Shown here: positions 26,191 through 39,284 of the stretch, piece after piece
Layout: every line of letters starts with the position of its first letter
Position numbering within the stretch: the stretch's first letter is position 1
Assembly: GCA_036023115.1 (NCBI GenBank)
Contig: JAYKKT010000089.1
Span: 11,651,001 to 11,715,000 of the forward strand
DNA from: Brasenia schreberi
Taxonomy: Eukaryota; Streptophyta; Magnoliopsida; Nymphaeales; Cabombaceae
Reading direction: 5' to 3'
DNA length: 64,000 nucleotides
Made by a program: the position numbers and the translations under genes
The notes under the pieces: model-generated
Told to the model about the DNA's origin: nothing
The model's input: only the letters and a program-made list of their open reading frames with translations
The model's database searches: none

Positions 26191-29100
26191 TGTTTGTGGT
26201 TGATCCTGTGGAGGCAGTTGGCAGACTAACGCCAGTTTCTCAATCAGAAAAACAAGGAGGTCAAATGAAAGCTCCTCGTTCTATAATTATCTTGTGGAAT
26301 CTCTTAGTGACTATGAATTGATAGACTTGCAATTTATTAGCAATCCTTTCACTTGGTCGAATAGAAATTCTGATGGGATTCGTATCAAGGAGTACTTGAT
26401 AGAGATTATACTAATAATAGCTTGGCGAGATACTTAACATCCCATTGTTTTAGATTTCGATGATGCTGATTTTAATCGCCTACTACTTTTGCTTGCTACT
26501 GACAGTAGTCTCTATCCAAACCAAAATGACGTTTCGAATTCCAAGCGATGGGATGAAAATAATGAAGTTGTTGCGGTAATCCGAGGATCTTGAAATTTAT
26601 CATATAGAGGTCGCTTTATGCATCAAGTTATCTGTAAGCTTAAAGCAAGTCAACATGCCTTGCAGCAATTGCTTCACTCCAATTAGACCAATTCAAATCA
26701 AACTATTGCTGCTCTTAAGGATCGATTGCAATACAGAAAGGGCAATTCTATGATTGATTTGAGTGAGGAAACTAAACAGATGGAGAAGGATCTGGGCTAG
26801 TCGTTGAACTCGATGTACTTCCACATGCGTTACAAGGTTTGATGTCACCGGAACCTACATCAGGGCCTTGTTAATGAGCACGGCTATTAGCAAGAAGTTC
26901 ATGATAATTTTGGTAGCACGGATGTTGCCTACTCTCAATCCTTGTTCAATACTAGCTCTCCATTGGATCCATGTATTGGGTTTGTTGACTTGTAATGTTA
27001 TTGTTGGGATGAATCAACAACTCACCAAAAATGTGTCAGTTCGTGACGTTAATAGGTGGTGTTTTGCATTCAGGCTAATGGTGCTCCAAGTAACGATGGA
27101 TTCTTACGTATGTCAAGCGGTTTAAGGATCCTTCTTGGGAGGTGAACCTCTCAAAAGTTTTAATGGTATCCTCATATGCCTCGTAGCAAAAGTACTCAAC
27201 GTCTCTTTTATGGCAACTTCGACTCACAAGCTTATTTAATATGATATATAAGATTATATTTAAGGCATTAGTGAGGAGACTGTGGAGCTGAATGAATGCT
27301 TCATTAGTGCTAAGCAAAGTGGCTTTGTTAAGGGATGCCTAATTTCTCACAGTGTTCTTGTAGCTAATCAATACGTGCATTATTTGAAGAACAAGAGACA
27401 TGGGAAGTCTTACGGAATGGCTCTTAAGTTGGATATGAGTAAAGCTCATGATCGATCAAGTGGGACTTCCTATGGTTCATAATGATGACAACCGGATTTG
27501 CTTGGAGGTGGATAGAGTGGATTAAGCAGTGTGTGACCTTGGTATCTTATTGGTCATCTGTTATTGAGGGTCAAACTTTACATTACTCCCACGAGGGGTC
27601 TTAGGCAAGGGAATACTCTTTCTCTGTATTTGTTTCTTTTTTTGTGCAAAGGGGCTTCGTTTTCTACTTCAAAGCAGAACTAAGAGGAGACGTTTAAGGA
27701 TTGAAGATTTCTCGTGTGTGAGCTAAGCTATCACACCTGTTTTTCACAATGCTTTGTTGCTCTTTTGCACGTTTAAACATAAAGAGGTGTTTCATAAGTG
27801 TGAGGGATATAGTGGTTAGGTAATTAACTTTACCAAACATGCAGTCTCCTTTAGTCATAATGCTCCTCAAGTTCGAATTGATTTAGCTAATTCTTTGTCT
27901 ATAAAACATTCCAGTCATGGGCTGGCTTCTATTGTTCATTGTAGTAGAAAGCAAACCTTTTGAGTATATAAAGGATCACGTGAGACAAAAACTGCAGCAC
28001 TATAAGGGTTTCTTACTATCTTCGGGTGGAAAAGAATTCTTTATAGAAGCAGTTTCTTCCTATGTATGATATCTCTTGTTTTTAAGCTTCGAGTGATTTT
28101 ATTAATGAGCTATATCAAATGCTATTAAACTTTTGGTGGGGCTAGAAGAATAGAGAACGATGTTTTTCTTGGGTTAGTTGCGAGCATATTTCGTAAGAAG
28201 AAGAATCAAGGTGGATTAGGTTTCCAGGATCTTAAGGCAATTAACATTGCTCTTACTGCAAAACATAGTTGGCAGCTATTTCACAATGTGCATTCTCTCT
28301 TTTATAAAGTTCATAAGCACAAATGTTTTCCTCATGCTTCATTCATGGATGCTCTCATAGCACGGAATGCTTCTTGGGATTGAGGAGCTTGTTGGAGGGA
28401 AAACAACTATTGGAGAAAGGTATTTGTTGGTCTCGTGGAGATTGTAAGGATGTGCATATTGCAAGAAATCCTTGGATCTTTTTAGTCCTATTGAATTGCA
28501 CCAGAGGACTTCACTAATGGTAACATCATATTTGTGCAACAAATGTTGAATGGAATGCAGATTTGGTTCATCATATACTCAAAAACAGGGTGGCGGAACT
28601 AGTTCAACATATATGTCCTTCAACTATGCCTGATTCAATTGTTGGGAAACGAGAGAGCTCTAGTGTTTATATTGCATCTTTAGGCTATAAACTTTGTTAT
28701 CAGCAGTTACTACCAGTAATGCTCTAGAACCCAACCCTCTTAACAACTGTGAATGTGTGTTTGGAAGTTGAGGGTGCCACCCAAGGTATGGTTGAGATTG
28801 TAGCATAATGGGTGCTCATTTGTAAGCTTTTAGAATGATTCAAGAGGCTACCTATCTTATGTGCTCAGCAGACAGCGAAACTCTTATACTGCCCCAACGC
28901 ATCACAGTTTGAGAGGAGGTCCAACCACGTGTTAAGGCCAATGCATGTGGACATTGAGTTTTGGGAATGGTGGTGGCAGTTGTTGACTGGTTGGAAGGAT
29001 CAGCTGGTCTTAATAGCCTTCACATTGTGATGAACATGGTGTGTGAGGAACGAGTTCTTTTGAGGCATTCATAGATTTGCTCAGGAAGTTGTGTAGTTGC

Positions 29101-29290
29101 ATGGAAACTTATAGAGGAATTTCAATTAGCTCAACTTCTTAGTTGTATTCTTTGTTAGCTTGTAATTGATTGTCATACTTTTATGTTTGTGGGGGTATTC
29201 CCTATAATTATCTTGTTGGCTCAGATGAGTTGTTCTTGTATTTTTCTGTGGTTGAATGCAATTCTGCCTTTTTTTAGAAAAAGGGGATTA
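26190..29290 (+). mobile_element. L1-type LINE, decayed, with RT and zf-RVT parts
   Basis: Plant L1 pieces appear in order on the plus strand with many stops. They are the endonuclease C-terminus near 26290-26400 (LIDLQFISNPFTWSNRNSDG), the RT palm start at 27282-27482 (SGFVKGCLISHSVLVANQYV, KSYGMALKLDMSKA), the RT C-terminal region at about 28190-28500 (NQGGLGFQDLKAINIALTAK, CWSRGDCKDVHIARNPWIF) and a zinc-finger RVT-like part at about 28740-29060. It ends near a T-rich stretch at about 29270. This family is unrelated to the RTE-type copies around it. It is a dead element. Confidence 0.85.
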
Positions 29291-29799
29291 GAATACAATG
29301 GAGATGTAAATCCTCCGTCATAGGAATTTCACCGAAAGGGTGTGACACGGCTGCCAGGTAATCCTGACACCATTTGGGTCGGGTGGGTCGTGTCCCCATG
29401 TATGGGGTATATTTGCCATCCCAAAGAAAATTCAAGAATCCAGGCTAAAATAAACCTACGTTCGGGTCTTATTCGGAGGACCCTTATCCACGAATGGGGA
29501 GTCGGATCTGGATCAAGCACCTCTTAGAACTTGAGTCTGATCTGGGGACCCACTCCCCCCCCTGCCCCTTCCTACCTGCTGCCTGCGTATAAGTACGTTA
29601 CTCTCTCTCTCTCTCTTAAACGCGCTGCTTTTGAGGCTACTGGTCGTATTGGGACTCTTTTCGCCTAAATACTCGTTCTAAAAGTACCTTTTTTCGACTA
29701 AATACTCGTTCTAATACTCTCTCTCCGGAGTAATCGAGACGACGAGGACGAAGCTTCGGTCGTTCTTCTGTTGTTCCGCCGGTCTTCTTCTCCGTAGCT
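29291..29799 (+). promoter_or_regulatory. Promoter and leader of the UBA/rhomboid gene
   Basis: GC content rises here. A CT run lies at about 29600-29616. Two copies of CTAAATACTCGTTCTAA (about 29666 and 29698) are followed by GA- and CT-rich leader sequence up to the ATG. No certain TATA box is seen, which is common for broadly expressed plant genes. Confidence 0.4.
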
Positions 29800-32700
29800 A
29801 TGAACAACGGTCCTTCTGGGTTTCGTAAGTAGAAGTCTCCCGTTCCATTGATTTAGAGGAAAACTTCCATTATTGAGGTATACTTTTCATATTTGTGTAT
29901 TGAGGGCACTTTGTTTCAATTCGATCGATTTTGTAGATAATGCTCCGGTTACTAGAGGAGTCGTCGTCACCTCGGCCATATTCACCGTTTTCTCTGGCGC
30001 TCGTGGCCGATCCGTGAAGCTCGGCCTGTCTTACGAGGTTCGTCCTCTGCGTTGGCTCTGTAACTGTCGGTATTTTTATCCATTCATAGATACCGTGGGA
30101 ACCCTTGGATGGCCAGTCCCAAGCCCGGATAAATGAGGAAGGTTATGGTAGGCTTTCGACAGCCAAGGTAAAACTTTATCGGATTTTTATACCATGCATT
30201 AAACAAATTATAAGCATTGCTTTGGGGCGTCCCCGCCTAGCGACACGCCGAAGAGTCTGAATGGAGTGAAAAGTAAGGAGGGTCACCACTTGCACTGAGG
30301 TTCCTGGATGGGTATGGGTAAAGAAGTTAGTCCTGCTACATTGTCACTCGAATATAACTTGAATATAGTGAATAAATTACAGAAGTCTCCGCATTTTTCA
30401 ATATGGACCGATGCGAGGGTAAGGAAGCTAGACATAGATAATAAGATTCGTATTTGTTCTTAGAATATCGGAACATTGTCTGGTAAGCTAATGGAGGTAG
30501 TAGATACTATGATTTGGAGAAAGATTCATATTCTATATTTAAAAGAGACAAAGTGGGTTGGAGAAAAAGGAAAAGAGATTGGGGATACAGGTTTTAAATT
30601 ATGGTAATTCGGTAAGAAAAATGCTCGAAATGGAGTTGGTATTATCATAAATAAAGATTTAAAGGATAGTATAGTAGACATACAACGATATGGTGATCGA
30701 ATCATGACGTTGAAATTAGTTTTAGGAGAAGAGGTTTTGAATATAGTTTGTGCTTACACACCCTAAGTAAGACTAGAAGATATTATAAAGATGGCTTTTT
30801 GGGAAGAGTTAGATAAGGTGATTCAAAGAATTTCACAAAGAAAGATGATTTGTTTAGGAGGAGACTTAAATGAACATGTCGGTAAAGAGACATTAGGATA
30901 TCAAGGTATTTATAGAAACTTTGGTTTTGGAGATATAAATGAGAAAATAGGGAGATTTTAAATTTTGCTATGACATTTGACCTCTTTATAGTAAATACAA
31001 TCTTCAAAAAACGAGATGAACATGTAATTACTTATAAGAGTGACTTATCACAAACACAAATTGATTACTTTATTTGTAGAAAAAAGATAGAGCATGTTGT
31101 AAAGATTGCAAGGTAATTATAGGAGAAAGTTTAACCACCCAACATCGACTTTTAGTTATAGATTTACAAATAAAAAATGGACAAAGAAGAAGAGAGGGCA
31201 TCAAACTATTCAAACTAAATGGTGGAACTTCAAAAGTGACAAAGAAGATATATTTAAACAGAAAGTCCTTCAAGGAGATGCTTGAAATTATGTTGGTACA
31301 CCTTGTGATACGTGAAACAATGTGACTATAAATATTAGGAAAGTGACAAAAGCTGTGTTAGGTGAATCTAAAGGAGGTGTACGTGCACAAAAAGAAGCTT
31401 AGTGGTAGAGTGAAGTAGTGCAAAATAAAATCAAGGCAAAGAGAGTATGCTACAAATTATATTATGCTAAGAAAACTAGTAAAACTTTATATGCTTATAA
31501 GAAAGCAAAGAAGGAAGCAAAAAAGGCTGTTAGTGAAACAAAAGCTAAAATTTGGGAGGATTTATATAAAAAACTCAACTCAAAAGAGAGTGAAAGAGAT
31601 ATTTTTAGGATAGCTAGGGCTAGAGATAAGAAAAATAAAGATCTTAATTCTGTTAGATGCATGAAAGACGAGGATGGAAAAATTCTAGTGGCAAATGATG
31701 ATATAAGAAATAGATGAAAAAACTATTTTTATAAGTTTTTTAATGAAAATAAAGATGTTAGTATTAGCTTAGGAGAGTTAGCCAAATCAGAAAAGTATAT
31801 AAACCATAATTTCTACCGACGTATTCAAAAGAACGAAGTCAAAGAGACTCTTAAAGATATAAAGGGTGATAAATCGGTAGGACCAGAGAATATTCCTATA
31901 GAAGTTTGGAAAAACCTAGGAGAAACATGAATCACTTGGCTGAAAGACTATTTAATGAAATATGGAGAAACCAAAAGATGCCCAAGGAATGAAGATCGAG
32001 TACACTTATACCCATATATAAGAATAAGGGAGACATTAAGAATTGTGCGAATTATCGGGGTATCAAGTTAATGAGTCATACTATGAAATTGTGAGAAAGA
32101 ATTATCGAACGTAGGTTAAGACAAGTATCGAGTATAACAGAGAACCAGTTTGGATTCATGCCAGACAGATCTATTGTTGAAGCGATTCACCTTTTGAGAC
32201 GTCTTATAAAACATTTTAGAGCAAAAAAGAAAGACCTTCACATGATATTTATTGATCTAGAAAAAACTTACGATAGGGTACCGAGGGAGATTCTTTAGAG
32301 AACCTTAGAAAAAAGAGGTATCCCATTGACATATATAAACCTTATAAGAGACATGTACAATGGTGCAAAAACATGTGTGAGGACTCATGAAGGAATGACA
32401 AACTTCTTTGAAGTTAATATTGGGTTACATGAAGGATCAACTTTAAGTCCATACTTATTTATAATGGTGATTGATGAGTTAACAAAACATATTCAAGATG
32501 AAGTATCTTGGTGTATGTTATTTGCATATGACATTGTGTTAGTAGAGGAGTTTAAGGAAAAAGTTAATAGGAAATCGGAACTATGGAGAGAAACATTAGA
32601 AAGTAAAGGCATCCAACTTAGTAGAACAAGGACAAAATATATGAAATATAAGTTTGATCATTTGGTTACTTTAGAGTACATAGAAATTAAAATTGGCACA

Positions 32701-35700
32701 CATTGCATCCCCAAAAGAAAAGTTTTAAATACCTAGGGTCAATTTTTCAGAGTGATGGAAGAATAGATGGAGATGTTATGAATAAAATTAATGTTGGTTG
32801 GTTAAAATAGAGAGGAGCATCAAGTATTCTTTGTGATAAGAAGATACCATTAAAGTTAAAAGGTAAATATTATAGAGCAATAATTAGACCTGCCATGTTT
32901 AATGGTTTTGAGTGTTGGGAAGTTAAACATCAACATGTAGAAAAGATGCCTGTGACAAAAATGAAGATGTTGAGATGGATGAGTGATCATACAAGAAAAG
33001 ACCGTATACATAATGAGGTTATTAGAAATAAATTATGTGTGACACCAATAGAGGATAAAATAAGAAAATATCGTTTAAGGTGGTTTGGATATATAGAAAG
33101 AAGATCAAAAGAAAAACATGTAAGAAGGTATAGAAGGTATGAAAAACTAGATTTTGAAAGTATTAAAAGAGGTAGAGGATGACCACAAAAGTGTTGAAAA
33201 GAAACAATAAAGAATGATCTAACGGGTGAAGGGTTTGGTGCATGACCTAACGGAAGCTGCCGGGGATCCCACAAGGGGCCCCGCGACAACGTTGCAATGC
33301 ACCGGTGCTACTCCACAAGTGCCATGATAAGGCTCTCTGGAAACAAAGAATCCATGTAGCCGTCTAGTATGGGAAAAGGCTTAGTTGTTGTTGTTGTTGT
33401 ATAGAGACAGGAATTCACCGACACTGAATATGAGAGAGGAAGGCAAAGGGAAGAAACCAATTCATCTGTTCTGGAAAGTGAATGTTGATTATCCAGAATC
33501 AAAAGAGATGAATATGGCTGGATATGGTGTGGTAATTAGAGATTGTGATGGTAAGTTCATAGCAGGGGCTGCAAGACAGACGGTAATACTGATAACTATA
33601 TATAGGCACAGTTAACTGCTATCAAGGAGTCAGTTTGCATTAGAATTGGGTGGGAACAGTATCTGATTAGAAACTGACTCTAGGCTTGCTTTCAAAGCGC
33701 TGGAGGAAATTGAAGAAGATCACTCATATGAAGGTGTACTTGTACAGGACATTTGCGGTATCTCAAGTCTGTTTGCAAGATTTCAACAGTGTTATACTAT
33801 TGGAGTCTGTAATAGAGCATCTGATAAAATAGTGAAATGTGCAAAACATGGAAATTGGAGCTGGATTGGGGGCACCAGAATTAGTAACCTTAATCTTACA
33901 TGTTAGTCCGAGCTTTTAACGAACTGCCCTGTTACAGTAAAAAAAATGTTTTTTTTCTTTCCCGGCTTCTCCAATTTATACATTATGAGTCTGACAGTTC
34001 TGTCCATTCACTTGCAAAACTTTCATTTGATTTTATATCATCGCAATTTTATGTGCAGGATATTTTCAAGAAATTTCACCTTGGGAAGTTGATATCTTCT
34101 TCATTTGCTTTCTCGTCTACCCCAGAGTTGATGTGTGGCCTGTATCTGCTCTATTATTTCAGGGTATTTGAGAGGCAAATAGGCTCCAATAAGTATACCG
34201 TAAGCTTCACCTCACCTGTCTTTGCATCTAAACCTATTACTATATATGGCATTGAGAAAAGAAGAGTATGAATACCCGATTATATCTATGGATCCTAAAC
34301 TTGCATTGTATTAAAACTGAAACAGACTTAAACGCATGATCATGTTGCTATATTAAAAAAAATAAACCCATGTGGCCCTATTTGCCCCTCTGTTTGTTAG
34401 TTGTAACCTTTTATGTCCTCATAACCATATCTTTATGTAATAGTGATATAGAATCTGTTAACAAGGCATGATTTGTTGTGTTGATGATCTCTTGGAAAGA
34501 TGACGGTTTCTAGGATTAGGTTTGGTTCCCTTCACTTGTACCTTTCTGCATGAGACCTAATCTTGGAATCTAAAGACACTGAATTAGAGAGCCGCCAAAT
34601 CCCTGAGTTCATATAATCTTATTTATTGGAAAAAAGAAAGCATGAGTTCTTTTCTTCTCATGCATTTCCTCGTAATGTACATCATCAATTGCTTTAGCCT
34701 TCTTATTTGTCATTGTTGTTTTAATATATCATTGATTGATATCCGTGATCATTTCAATTCTTTTTCTCTTGCCCTTACTGGTACTTGAAACTTGGGGATC
34801 CTATAAGTCCCTAGAACACAAGCATCCATTGCCTAGCCTATGCTTGAATATTGCTTCTCTTAACATAGTTTGTAATAGATCATATGTGAGGGATGTTAAG
34901 ATAATTGTCTACAGAAGCTTGGGAGGAAACCTAGCACCAGATTTTCATGCCCAAGGAAACAATAGAAACTATTCCTAATGGGATTTTTTTTCTGGTTTTT
35001 TCATTTTCCCGTACAAGTCTTACAGTTACCCTCGTTGCATGTGCAGGTATTTATCTTATTCTCTTTGACAGTCGCAACCCTGTTTGAGATAATATATCTT
35101 GGATGGCTTAAAGGTACTCTTCTTCCTCACTGTTAGATATGTGCTAAATGCACTATATCTCATGCAGTTGCACTATTTTCCCCATTCTTCGGACTTCATC
35201 AATTTTCTCTGATCCCATCTTCTATGAGTGTCTATCTATTGTTTCTTAAGAATGTTGTGATTGTTTTGCAGATCCAGCTTTTGGTGCAATGGCTTCTGGA
35301 CCATATGGTCTGATATTTTCTTCTTTTGTGCCTTTCTACTTTGACATTCCTCTTTCAACTAGATTTCGGATATTCAGATTCCCCTTTTCAGACAAATCCT
35401 TCATTTATTTAGCAGGTCTTCAGGTAAATGTGGAAACATTGTGGTTGCATAATGTAATGTCTCATGGATGGCCTTTTATTTCTCTCGTGAGGTGATTTTA
35501 TCTTGCTTTTGCAGCTTATTTTCTCCTCATGGAAATGGTCTCTCTTGCCTGGAATTTGTGGCGTTCTTGCTGGACTGCTTTACCGCCTAAATCTTTTTTA
35601 TATTCGCAAGATAAAGGTTATTACTTCTTATTCATATCAATTATCAAGTTTGAATGGTATTTATGCGTGTGCTTTCAATTCGTAGCAATTGGTGGAACGA

Positions 35701-36646
35701 GGATATTTTGAAGAAACCCATGATAATATCCATGGATTTTGTTCCTCTACAGTCTTTTAGTGAGCTATTTCTTTAAGATCTCTGAGAATGAAAACCTCCC
35801 AGAGTTTCTCTGGTCGAACAGCAAACATGCACAGAAAGGACAGAAAGTATATGTGTGTGTCTTACATTACACACACACAGATGCATGCACGCGTATACAT
35901 TGTGGCCAGTTTTGTTATTCTGCTCTGCACAGTTCAGATAATCATCTTGGTGTGCAATGGTGATACATGCTCAAATTTTTCTCATATGTCACTGCTGACC
36001 TTCAAATTGTTTACATTGTCAGTTCCCTCGTGCTGTGGCATCTTTCTTTTCGCGCTTACCATGGTCTTCCCATGGAGGGTCATCATCTACAATTTCACTG
36101 GGCAACGTTCCAGGAAATGCAACTAGCAATGTGGGACGTCGAGTTGAGGTAAGTCCGTTTCTGGGCTGAGCTTGATTTTGTTACTTGCGCTCATGCGTCT
36201 GCTTGTATGCTTGCATCGGCAAGCATTGTATATTGTATGTGTATATACATAGGAATCCGCCGGTAGCCCTGATTTCCGTTCTCCAGCATACTGTATTGGG
36301 CCAGAAACAACACTATTTTCATGCAATTAGAAAATTGGGCTGTGCTAGGGAACTGCTGGAGATGAGACCTATCAACCGCTGCTATGAAGAAACTTGGGAT
36401 CACTTAATAAAATTCTTGATCATCTTCTCCAGACTCTGATCGCTAAAATCTGTTGATTTGTGATTGCAGGGCAACTATCCACCATCTGCTACATTTGGTC
36501 CTGTCATAGAGTCATCAGAGGATTCTATTTCAACCTTGGAATCTATGGGCTTTGACCGGGGGGCAGCGAGGCAAGCGCTTATTCAGGCCAGAAACGACCT
36601 GAATGTTGCGACTAACATGCTGCTGGAGGCACAAGCTCCTTCATAG
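29800..36646 (+). CDS. UBA-domain rhomboid-like protein (RBL18/UBAC2 type)
   Basis: Eight exons: 29800-29824, 29937-30037, 34059-34199, 35047-35113, 35272-35423, 35515-35616, 36023-36148 and 36470-36646. All are GT-AG with matching phases (891 nt, 296 aa). The product follows Arabidopsis RBL18 (At2g41160, as I recall it) closely: [16 protein letters not shown], then [47 protein letters not shown] and [20 protein letters not shown]. Several membrane segments fill residues about 10-210. A C-terminal UBA domain (residues about 256-294: [20 protein letters not shown]) should bind ubiquitin. The family is related to animal UBAC2, an ER rhomboid pseudoprotease; no canonical GxSG serine site is evident, so a scaffold role in ER protein quality control is inferred. 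Intron 2 (4.0 kb) holds a sense LINE and an RNase H fragment. The coding parts look intact. Confidence 0.95.
30095..33399 (+). mobile_element. RTE-type LINE, copy B, in UBA/rhomboid intron 2
   Basis: Nearly complete. The 5' region (GGCCAGTCCCAAGCCCGGAT) begins at about 30110, the endonuclease region at 30460-31100, the RT at about 31400-33200, and it ends in a GTTGTTGTTGTTGTTGT tail at about 33399. Readable RT pieces include [20 protein letters not shown] and [19 protein letters not shown]. The FADD box has TAT (Tyr) at 32527-32529. There are several stops. A 97-bp GC-rich patch at 33224-33320 replaces the normal LINE sequence. It has the same orientation as the host gene. Confidence 0.92.
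33400..33885 (+). pseudogene. RNase H-domain (RVT_3) fragment
   Basis: Just after LINE B, broken frames spell an RNase H fold of the RVT_3 type common in plant retroelements: [73 protein letters not shown], and near the end [20 protein letters not shown]. The last region corresponds to the usual N-R-A-D-x-L-A pattern. Stops separate the pieces. The first ~270 bp are repeated at 41010-41280 after LINE C. Confidence 0.8.
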
Positions 36647-37000
36647 ACTAAGCGTTAGGAGGTTGAAATGAAGGTGGCCGAGGATTACGCTCGTCGATTC
36701 AAAGGCAGAGTCATTTGTTGCTGCGAACATTCGTCTTCGATCGAGAACATTGGAGGACTTGGGAAACGATCTATGATATGTTTTGTCGCTCCACTGAAGA
36801 GTTCATACTGAAATCAGAGTGTCTGCGTATCGTGGGTTCTTGTCAAAGAACGACCAGCCTGTAATATTTCGTGTAACGGAAGGTAGCGACTATCTGATTA
36901 AGGAAGAATTCTCGTTATGCCCATTTCTTGGGAAATTTATCAATCTTCACATGATTTCAATTTGCAGTGAATCCTCTCTCTCTCTCTCTTTCACACACAC
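36647..37000 (+). other. Probable 3' untranslated region of UBA/rhomboid gene
   Basis: Non-coding sequence follows the TAG at 36644-36646. No clear AATAAA signal was found; a CT and CA run is at about 36975-37005. Confidence 0.4.
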
Positions 37001-39284
37001 AGCACTGTAGGTTGGCCATGTTTTCGTAGATGCAAACCCGGTCTTCTAGCTTCAATAGGATCATGCTCCGGCTATGCTATGTTTACTTCGGCATGTTTTG
37101 CAACCGAAGGCTGCCTTTGGCATCTGAGCATTAATGGCATCAGCCGGAGAAAGAACTTGATGTAGACAAGAAACTGTGATCCATATGAAAGATATAGGAG
37201 CTGGGATTCGAATTCTCAAGAAAAAAAAATTATGCTTTGCATACATAATGAATTATGAGCTACCAAATAGTTGAAGTACCTTTCCCTCTCTAGATAAGTT
37301 TCTTGACCTTTTTCAAAATGAATTTGTTTTCACAATGACTCGTGCATGTAATGCATACACGACTCACATGTCCTACACGAACTTAATTAATTATTCACTA
37401 AAAAGGGTTTTAACATACTCACCACACAACCATAGTTTTTCTTTTTTTGATTTACAATGGAGACAGCGAAGAAAAACCTTCCATCACACTTGCGATATCA
37501 TATATATAATATATATATGTGTATGTATATATACATACATATAGATAGGTAGATAGATAGAGAGAGAGGGGGAACTGCTAGAATCATTATCACCGTCCGT
37601 GTTATTAATCAAATGGTAGTGATCAAAGAACTCATTTTTTCACATTTAATACATAACAACATTGATCCCCATGTCAATATTGATGGGCTGCTCGATATGT
37701 GTCGTTTGTGCTGAGGATGGTGATAAAGACACTCATCTTGTGTAACATTTAATGCACGAATGACATTGATCGTCTAATAGAGTCGAGCACAAGAGGGTAT
37801 CTAACAACTCCTAAATTTTTTACTATATATAGAGAACCTTCTATATGCTAGCACACTTATGTGTTAGTAAAGATCTATTTTTAAGGATATATGATTCAAA
37901 TTTGAATTTAAAAAGTAAAAAGTATAATAAAGTATACTTACAAAAAATATATATATTTCTTTTAAATTCAAATTTAAAACATCTATCATAAAAATATATG
38001 GTTGAAATTTGTTTGAGTTTAGTACAACTTAAGTGTGTGTATAACAGGTACATGTTACTATTGAAACATCATGGAATAAGTGCTTAACCTATACAAACAA
38101 CATTCAAACATCAATCTTATCTTATTTTGAAAGATGGTTAAAATTTAAATACAAAAAGAAAATACATGTTACTGAAATTTAAATGCAATAATAAAACACA
38201 CTTACTAAAAGTTACACAGGTACATTTTATTTTCTAAATTCAAATTTCAACTAAGATGTATGATTGAGATTTATTTAAATATATTAGTACTTAAATGTAC
38301 TAACTTATACCTGGTTCTCTCTCTCTCTCTAATATATATATATATAATAACAGATTAATATACTCGTAAATACTATCATTCATTTGTTCTCGATGAATGA
38401 TCAAAGGGACCTAAGGTATGAGAATATATACTTTCAGAGTATCTTTTATATTATATTATATATTATATATATATCTTCCAAACGGGCGAAAAGTCGGTTC
38501 CAAACACTATGCGTTGTGCACTATATATAAGGTTTTCTTCGAAGACCATTCACCTCTCCTGAATGAATTGTCAAAAAATGGATGTCCCGGTAGACAAACA
38601 CATATATGTGGTACACACCAGTGCGCAGGCTGTCCGACACGTCCTGTTACGGTTCAGGACACGACACGTGTATCCGTGACCTGCGCCGAACAAATAAACG
38701 CTCAAGTTGGTATTTGCTTTCTCGGACGGTTGAAAACGGATGGGAAAACAAGGAAGCATCTTTTTCCGAATATGCTTTCCATAGATTGGATTGAGATTCA
38801 ACGTCAACTGCACATCCCCCCTTAGGTCGGGGATCTCTCACGTGTATCAATCACAACTTTTATATATTAATTATCACAATTCACTAAATATATAACTGGG
38901 AATTAGACGAATATAACCTTCTATTTTCTTTTGAATAACGTAGGTTGATTTAGACACGGTGGGTTGAGAATTGAATCATAATCGGTCCCAAAACCAGAAC
39001 CGACGATTTCAAATCATCACAACTTTGAGTATATTGTCTGAAAATCCCTTATCACAAATAAATGGTAAGCTCAACAGTTGGGTACTCCCCCACTAGTATG
39101 GTCAAACACAATTGCACCCTTGTATTAAATTTTTTTTTAGGCTCCTGTCAATGATTCCAAAGCAAGATCAAAGATTAGTCTTAGAATGGTTCGGTTCCGG
39201 TTTCGGTTCTATGTTCTAGACAAACAACATGAACTCTTAGACCTTTTCTTTTCATAAACTCAACGTATTACATGCATCAAAGAC
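37001..39284. other. Gene-free intergenic stretch
   Basis: AT-rich, with small AT, TATG and GATA runs at about 37498-37565 and AT runs near 38330 and 38455. The 135-codon frame at 38418-38825 has no known domain and is overlapped by frames on the other strand. No RNA gene is seen. Confidence 0.45.

Noticed and set aside
26190..29290. L1-like remnant as part of the same family as the neighbouring LINEs
   Set aside because: Its RT and zinc-finger motifs (LKLDMSKA, GGLGFQDLKAINIAL) are plant L1, and it lacks the TTG-repeat tail.
38418..38825. 135-codon plus-strand frame
   Set aside because: No recognised domain; frames of similar length lie on the opposite strand.
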